Assembly: GCF_900107705.1 (NCBI RefSeq)
Contig: NZ_FNRE01000011.1
Span: forward strand, 62,001-126,000
Source of the DNA: Prevotella sp. tc2-28
Lineage (GTDB): Bacteria > Bacteroidota > Bacteroidia > Bacteroidales > Bacteroidaceae
Length of the DNA: 64,000 bases
Direction: 5' to 3'
The position numbers and the translations under genes are program-made. Shown here in pieces: positions 60,053-64,000 of the stretch. The first letter of the stretch is position 1; each line of letters starts with the position of its first letter. Below the pieces are notes generated by a model. The model was not told the origin of the DNA. It searched no databases and saw nothing but the letters and a program-made list of their open reading frames with translations.

Positions 60053-60911
60053 TGAAATCCAACACGGTGCGATTGAACTCCTTCGGTCGCTCCATGTTCA
60101 GCATATGGCCGCAGTCGGGAATAACGACATAGCGGCCATTTTTCAGATACCTCAGTTCGCGTGGCTCGCCTTTCTTTCCCTTCAACTCGTTCTCGCCTCT
60201 GATGCATAGGGTGGGGACGTCGTTCTCCTGCTCCTGTAGCCGTTGCCAGGCTTCCTTGCCGTAATACAGGCGCACCTCTACATGGGTGGCTTGCCAGGCT
60301 GTCCACGCTTGAATCATGCGGGTGAGGGGCTTGCGCATCCGCTCGCGTTGCGTTCCGCCTGAGGCCATCAACTGCTCCGTCCATTGGCGTTTCATGTTGT
60401 CGACGCCTTGCTGATACACCTCGCTAATCTTGCGAAGGCGCTCAGCGCGTTCCGCAGGACTGACAGGTGTGTGTGGACCTTCTGATGAGCGAATGCCGCC
60501 TGATGCCATTGTGCAAGTGATGAGTCGTTCGGGATACATCGCTAGCAGGTCGCCGGCTACGAAGGCTCCCATCGACAGTCCTACCACATGTGCTTTACGG
60601 ATGCCTAGCGAATCCATCAGGGTGATCACGTCGTCAGCGTGCGTCATCGGCAGGTCCTCACGCTGTTCGGAAGAGCGCCCGTAGCCGCGAAAGTCCAGCC
60701 GTATCGTGCGATGATGCTTGGCGAAAGCCTTGAACTGCTCGTCCCACATCCTGCGGTCCAGCGAGTGACCATGAAGGAGTAGTATGGGTTCGCCTTTACC
60801 ACGCTCTTCGTAGTATATTCGACCGTTCCCCGTCGTGCTGACGAGGCCTTTGTGAGTGGTGGTGCAACTGGTGCACACCGCCATGAGAAGTATCCAGTAA
60901 AACCATTTCAT
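60030..60911 (-). CDS. Alpha/beta hydrolase lipoprotein
   Basis: The 293-residue protein starts at MKWFYW with a lipoprotein signal (MAVCTSC). The hydrolase core has the oxyanion motif LLLHGHSLDRRMWD, nucleophile elbow GLSMGAF, and catalytic His in PDCGHMLNMERP. It belongs to the broad group of esterases, lipases and 3-oxoadipate enol-lactonase-like proteins; substrate unknown. The -7 box TATCTTTG at 60917-60924 lies so close to the ATG that the mRNA would be nearly leaderless, and the longer frame to 60929 starts upstream of it. It is convergent with GH127. Confidence 0.83.
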   Translation of the reverse strand: MKWFYWILLMAVCTSCTTTHKGLVSTTGNGRIYYEERGKGEPILLLHGHSLDRRMWDEQFKAFAKHHRTIRLDFRGYGRSSEQREDLPMTHADDVITLMDSLGIRKAHVVGLSMGAFVAGDLLAMYPERLITCTMASGGIRSSEGPHTPVSPAERAERLRKISEVYQQGVDNMKRQWTEQLMASGGTQRERMRKPLTRMIQAWTAWQATHVEVRLYYGKEAWQRLQEQENDVPTLCIRGENELKGKKGEPRELRYLKNGRYVVIPDCGHMLNMERPKEFNRTVLDFINSYPAR

Positions 60912-60916
60912 GCGTG

Positions 60917-60924
60917 CAAAGATA
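60917..60924 (-). promoter_or_regulatory. -7 box for the lipoprotein hydrolase
   Basis: The reverse strand reads TATCTTTG only 5 bp before the ATG at 60911, implying a very short or absent leader. Confidence 0.5.
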
Positions 60925-60945
60925 GTCATTTTCCAATTTTTTTGC

Positions 60946-60953
60946 TACCTTTG
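60946..60953 (+). promoter_or_regulatory. -7 box for the FMN-binding-like gene
   Basis: TACCTTTG, 39 bp before the ATG at 60993 and back to back with the reverse box at 60917-60924. Confidence 0.6.
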
Positions 60954-60992
60954 CAGCCGAAAAAGAATCGTAACACATTATTTTATACTACA

Positions 60993-61373
60993 ATGAAGAA
61001 GATACTGATAGCTTTGATGCTGATGGGCGCTATGTCAGTCCAGGCAGACGATGTGATGAGGAAAGAGAAGGACGGCACCTATGTCGTTAACACCACCACC
61101 CTGGCTCAGGACGTGGAGGGCTACAACGGTCCTACGCCCGTAGAAGTTTATATCAAGAAGAACAAGATTGTCAAGGTAGTGCCGTTGAAGACGATGGACG
61201 GTGCGAAATATGTGGCCAAGGTGAAGAAGGGAATGTTGCCCAAGTACGAAGGTGCCAAAATCAAGAAAGGTGTTGTACCCGAGGTGGATGGCGTCACGGG
61301 GGCTACTTTTACGTCTGATGCCATGAAAGAGAACATACGCCGTGCCGTGGACTACTATTTCAAGCACAAATAG
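60993..61373 (+). CDS. Small secreted FMN-binding-domain-like protein
   Basis: The 126-residue protein has a signal peptide (MKKILIALMLMGAMSVQA) and one domain ending in VDGVTGATFTSDAMKENIRRAVDYYF. This matches the FMN_bind signature, in which the Thr of the (S/T)GAT motif carries covalent FMN in RnfG/NqrC. Here it stands alone, not in an Rnf or Nqr operon, and would be periplasmic. It might shuttle electrons at the envelope; flavin attachment would need ApbE, not seen here. The start is fixed by the signal peptide and the -7 box at 60946-60953. Confidence 0.75.
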   Translation: MKKILIALMLMGAMSVQADDVMRKEKDGTYVVNTTTLAQDVEGYNGPTPVEVYIKKNKIVKVVPLKTMDGAKYVAKVKKGMLPKYEGAKIKKGVVPEVDGVTGATFTSDAMKENIRRAVDYYFKHK

Positions 61374-61492
61374 TCTGTGGCTACTGACGGGATTTTCAGG
61401 CAGTTAACGTGCATTTTTGGATAATAATCGCCTAAGACGCAACTTTTTCTTAAAAATGTTTGCATTTTCCAAAATAATGTTTTATATTTGCA

Positions 61493-61500
61493 AATGCATA
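61493..61500 (+). promoter_or_regulatory. -7 box for the first outer-membrane barrel gene
   Basis: TATATTTG, 53 bp before the ATG at 61554. No TTTG at the right -33 distance. Confidence 0.5.
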
Positions 61501-61553
61501 ACTGCTTAGATGGTTTTAGTTCACAATAATTATTCATTAAAAAAATTAAGATT

Positions 61554-62120
61554 ATGAAGAAGATTATTATGTTGGCAGTTGCCATGTGTATGGCTGTTTC
61601 GATTAGTGCTCAGCATCGTGTGGGTTCCATTTCGATTATTCCGAAGGTAGGTTTCAACCTGGCTAATCTTGCTGGCGACGTGAATGGCAATAGCATCAAG
61701 TTCGGTATGGCCGGTGGTGCTGATGCAATGTATCAATTGAGTGATCTCGTAGGTCTGTCGGGTGGACTTATGCTGTCAATGCAGGGTTGCGAGCTCGAAG
61801 GGGACAACTCTTTCTCGCTGTTGGAAATCAATATTCCTTTGCTGGCTAACTTCTATGTTACGAAGAATTTTGCTCTGAAGGTTGGTCTCCAGCCTGGTAT
61901 CATCGCTTCTGCCAAATCGCATTCGGGCAACAATACCGCAACGGTGACAAGTTCGTGCCAGACCATAGAACTGTCTCTTCCTATTGGCGCTTCGTACGAG
62001 TACAAGGATTTCGTCTTTGACGCTCGTTACAACCTGGGTTTGAGCAAGACGAATAAGGGCAACGGCAGTCAGCGCAACAGCGTATTCCAGATAACCGTCG
62101 GCTACAAGTTCGATATTTAA
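61554..62120 (+). CDS. Outer-membrane beta-barrel protein (PorT/OmpX-like), paralogue 1
   Basis: The 188-residue protein has a signal peptide (ends ISAQ) and about eight alternating amphipathic strands, for example IPLLANFYVTKNFALKVGLQPG and SYEYKDFVFDARYNLGLSK, ending in the C-terminal aromatic strand VFQITVGYKFDI. It matches the 'outer membrane beta-barrel' or porin family of about 190 residues. It is the most divergent of three tandem paralogues and lacks the palindrome found before the other two. Function unknown; members act in adhesion or as small porins. Confidence 0.82.
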   Translation: MKKIIMLAVAMCMAVSISAQHRVGSISIIPKVGFNLANLAGDVNGNSIKFGMAGGADAMYQLSDLVGLSGGLMLSMQGCELEGDNSFSLLEINIPLLANFYVTKNFALKVGLQPGIIASAKSHSGNNTATVTSSCQTIELSLPIGASYEYKDFVFDARYNLGLSKTNKGNGSQRNSVFQITVGYKFDI

Positions 62121-62142
62121 ACGAATAGTACGATTTTTTTCT

Positions 62143-62180
62143 GCCCTGCTTCTCTCTCCTGAGGAGTGGGGCTTATTTAT
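62143..62180 (+). terminator. Terminator after barrel paralogue 1
   Basis: GCCC (62143-62146) pairs with GGGC (62169-62172) outside CTCC-TGA-GGAG (62156-62166). TTATTTATT follows. Confidence 0.55.
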
Positions 62181-62222
62181 TCAATGTCAGCTTTTATGTG
62201 CGCTCTGGAATTGACATAAATT

Positions 62223-62252
62223 AAGAATGTGTGCGCGCACACAACATTTTTT
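62223..62252 (+). promoter_or_regulatory. Palindromic operator-like element before barrel paralogue 2
   Basis: TGTGTGCGCGCACACA (62228-62243) is a perfect 16-bp palindrome between AAGAA and ACATTTTTTT. It ends 43 bp before the -7 box. The related element at 63034-63060 has the same distance to its own -7 box. Confidence 0.6.
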
Positions 62253-62285
62253 TTAAAAAATCATTGTCAATTCAAAAATAATGTT

Positions 62286-62293
62286 TATATTTG
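62286..62293 (+). promoter_or_regulatory. -7 box for barrel paralogue 2
   Basis: TATATTTG, 58 bp before the ATG at 62352. Confidence 0.6.
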
Positions 62294-62351
62294 CGGCGTG
62301 AACAATTAAACAGGTGGAAACACCTTATTTATTATTAAAGAAGAAAAGATT

Positions 62352-62939
62352 ATGAAAAAGATTATGATGATTGCTGCCCTGATGGTAGCTACGTTGAGTG
62401 CAAGCGCTCAGAACGAGGTTGGTCAGTTCACGCTGAAACCAATGGTTGGTATAAACCTTTCTAATATTACCAACTACAATGGTAAGATTAGGGTAGGTCT
62501 TGCTGCTGGTGTTGAGGCAGAGTACGGTATCACCGAGACTTTCGGCGTTTCTGGTGGTGTTCTTTATTCTATGGAAGGTTGCAAGAACAAGGACAATTCT
62601 GATTTCAAGACAAACCTTGACTATATCAACGTACCCATCCTGGCCAATGCTTATCTGTTCAAGGGCTTTGCCGTAAAGGTTGGTGTTCAGCCTGGTTTCC
62701 TGGTAAAAGCTAAGGAGAAGTTTACTAATGGCGGTAACTCAGTAGATAATGACATCAAGGATGCTTGCAACAAGGTCCAGCTGTCAATTCCCATCGGTCT
62801 TTCTTACGAGTATGCTGACTTCGTGTTCGACGCTCGTTACAACTGGGGTTTGACAAACACATTTAAGAATGACAATAGTGACAAGAAGAGCCACAACAGT
62901 GTGTTCATGTTCACTCTGGGTTACAAGTTCGCTCTCTAA
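62352..62939 (+). CDS. Outer-membrane beta-barrel protein, paralogue 2
   Basis: The 195-residue protein has a signal peptide MKKIMMIAALMVATLSASAQ identical to that of paralogue 3. The following NEVGQFTLKPMVG is also identical. Strands such as YINVPILANAYLFKGFAVKV and SYEYADFVFDARYNWGL lead to the terminal FMFTLGYKFAL. It is a recent tandem duplicate of the next gene; divergence is concentrated in the loops, which are expected at the cell surface. It has its own promoter and terminator. Confidence 0.85.
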   Translation: MKKIMMIAALMVATLSASAQNEVGQFTLKPMVGINLSNITNYNGKIRVGLAAGVEAEYGITETFGVSGGVLYSMEGCKNKDNSDFKTNLDYINVPILANAYLFKGFAVKVGVQPGFLVKAKEKFTNGGNSVDNDIKDACNKVQLSIPIGLSYEYADFVFDARYNWGLTNTFKNDNSDKKSHNSVFMFTLGYKFAL

Positions 62940-62969
62940 TCTCCGCGAATTTAATTTAATCAATATAAG

Positions 62970-63001
62970 CTGCGCTCCCACATCGGGGCGCAGTTTTTTT
63001 T
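62970..63001 (+). terminator. Terminator after barrel paralogue 2
   Basis: CTGCGC-t-CCC (62970-62979) pairs with GGG-GCGCAG (62985-62993), then eight T. Confidence 0.85.
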
Positions 63002-63033
63002 GTACAATAAGCGGTGTTATCTTGACTTATGTT

Positions 63034-63060
63034 AAGAATGTGTACGCACACATAACATTT
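63034..63060 (+). promoter_or_regulatory. Palindromic operator-like element before barrel paralogue 3
   Basis: ATGTGT (63038-63043) and ACACAT (63048-63053) flank ACGC, within AAGAATGTGT...ACATTTTTTT as in the 62223 element. It ends 43 bp before the -7 box at 63097. Confidence 0.6.
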
Positions 63061-63096
63061 TTTTAGAAAAAGTTCGGCTCTTGTTGGAATAGTCAG

Positions 63097-63104
63097 TACC
63101 TTTG
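63097..63104 (+). promoter_or_regulatory. -7 box for barrel paralogue 3
   Basis: TACCTTTG, 85 bp before the ATG at 63190. Confidence 0.55.
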
Positions 63105-63189
63105 CACCGTCAAAACGAAAAATGCTGTTTTTAGGCATTGACAAATGAATTAAGAAAAAAGATTGTTTTTTTAAAAAAGGAAAAAGATT

Positions 63190-63834
63190 ATGAAGAAGAT
63201 TATGATGATTGCTGCCCTGATGGTAGCTACATTGAGCGCAAGTGCTCAGAACGAGGTTGGTCAGTTCACACTGAAACCCATGGTAGGTATGAATATCGCT
63301 TCTATGACCAAGGCTGAGAATTCAAAGGTCCGCGTAGGTCTTGCTGCTGGTGTTGAGGGCGAGTATGGTGTTGCTGAGAACTTCAGCGTATCTGCTGGTC
63401 TGCTCTACTCTATGCAGGGTGTTAAGGAGAATGGTTCTCTGACTGCTTCTGTGCCCGCTATTGGCACAGTTCAATATAATGGTGACCGCAAGTTGAAGCT
63501 TGACTTCCTGAACATCCCCATCTTGGCTAACTACTACATCGTCAAGGGTCTTGCTGTTAAGGCCGGTGTACAGCCTGGTTTCTGCGTTTCAAAGAAACAG
63601 GCGCTGAACGGAGTAGGTGCTGTTAACGGACAATCTTACAATATTGACGTTGACGAGAAAATCGAGAATGGTGTGAAGACATTCCAGCTTGCCATCCCCG
63701 TTGGTCTGTCTTACGAGTACGAGAGCTTCGTTCTGGACGCTCGTTACAACATCGGTGTGACCAAGGCTCTGGAAGGTTCTGACAGCCGCCACAATGTATT
63801 CTCAGTAACCCTGGGTTACAAGTTCGCTCTCTAA
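63190..63834 (+). CDS. Outer-membrane beta-barrel protein, paralogue 3
   Basis: The 214-residue protein shares its signal peptide and first mature strand with paralogue 2 and has the same strand pattern (LDFLNIPILANYYIVKGLAVKA, SYEYESFVLDARYNIGVTK, VFSVTLGYKFAL). Two loops are longer, including a Gly/Asn-rich one near residues 145-155. The downstream sequence, including the terminator loop, is also shared, so the duplication unit covered leader, gene and terminator. Function unknown. Confidence 0.85.
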   Translation: MKKIMMIAALMVATLSASAQNEVGQFTLKPMVGMNIASMTKAENSKVRVGLAAGVEGEYGVAENFSVSAGLLYSMQGVKENGSLTASVPAIGTVQYNGDRKLKLDFLNIPILANYYIVKGLAVKAGVQPGFCVSKKQALNGVGAVNGQSYNIDVDEKIENGVKTFQLAIPVGLSYEYESFVLDARYNIGVTKALEGSDSRHNVFSVTLGYKFAL

Positions 63835-63863
63835 TCTCCGCGAATTAGCAAACAATACAAGCT

Positions 63864-63892
63864 GCGCTCCCACATCGGGGGCGCTTTTTTTT
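63864..63892 (+). terminator. Terminator after barrel paralogue 3
   Basis: GCGC-t-CCC (63864-63871) pairs with GGG-G-GCGC (63877-63884), then eight T. Its loop matches that of the paralogue 2 terminator. Confidence 0.85.
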
Positions 63893-63913
63893 GCGTTTAG
63901 GGCAGGGGTGGGT

Positions 63914-64000
63914 GGTGTGGAATTGAGTGACGGGTGGTGCGGAATTAGGTGACGGACAGTGCGGAATTAAGTGCTGGATAGTGCGGAATTCATGATTTGT
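63914..64000. repeat. Tandem 22-bp repeats at the window edge
   Basis: Copies begin at 63914, 63936, 63958 and 63980 (partial). The shared core is RGTGYGGAATT followed by a variable GTGACGG-like half. The array may continue past the window. No gene overlaps it here. Confidence 0.8.

Overview
The window looks like chromosomal DNA from a gut or rumen Prevotella-type member of the Bacteroidales. Supporting signs are many Bacteroidetes-type promoters (TAnnTTTG at -7, often with TTTG or TTG 19-21 bp upstream), type IX secretion genes porU and porV, lipoprotein signals ending in TSC, and dense arrays of secreted plant-glycan hydrolases. I saw no rRNA, tRNA, CRISPR array, transposase or SusC/SusD pair.

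Layout. 1-6322: a partial reverse gene, then a forward operon FAH-family hydrolase / porU / porV / ispF. 6316-6660: a hairpin-rich interval that I read as an undescribed reverse-strand RNA. 6776-9409: guanine deaminase, then two glycosyltransferases. 9496-18827: a reverse operon (GH138-like, GH137-GH2-like, GH2) with a long structured leader. 19450-21677: membrane protein, winged-helix regulator and alpha/beta hydrolase. 21739-24941: ECF sigma factor, anti-sigma factor and a thioredoxin-fold protein without the CXXC. 25098-40077: a reverse operon of L-fucose isomerase, STN-esterase, MG2/plug-like protein, GH95, GH51, GH140 and GH78 fused to a sialidase-like propeller. 40389-42184: an HU-like gene followed by a DUF3990/DUF3791 cassette and a second copy of the HU-like gene's 3' end. 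43004-51249: a reverse operon combining a putative phospholipid-headgroup pathway (CDP-alcohol phosphatidyltransferase, flippase-like protein, aminotransferase, nucleotidyltransferase) with an N-acetylneuraminate-lyase-family aldolase, a sodium symporter and an S41 peptidase. 51347-60052: GH78 and a giant multi-propeller hydrolase facing GH127. 60030-63834: a lipoprotein hydrolase, an FMN-binding-like protein and three related outer-membrane barrels.

How it fits together. The hydrolase set (GH137/GH2, GH138, GH140, GH95, GH127, GH78, a GH142/GH143-like giant, a GH78-sialidase-like fusion and an esterase) matches what is known to be needed for rhamnogalacturonan-II. The fucose isomerase and the lyase-family aldolase could handle the unusual monosaccharides released. 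This is inference from family composition.

Beyond the genes, the window is rich in non-coding and cryptic repeats. There are about ten arrays with a 7-bp period but different unit sequences. Two separate genes carry six CTAG tetranucleotides at exactly 9-bp spacing, read in different frames. Arrays with 11-, 21- and 22-bp periods lie in leaders and one gene. A recurrent hairpin followed by a GTCTT(T)nATATAAAAC-like tail precedes several genes. These repeats, the cassette flanked by HU-like 3' ends and the 6316-6660 RNA candidate are the most unusual items.
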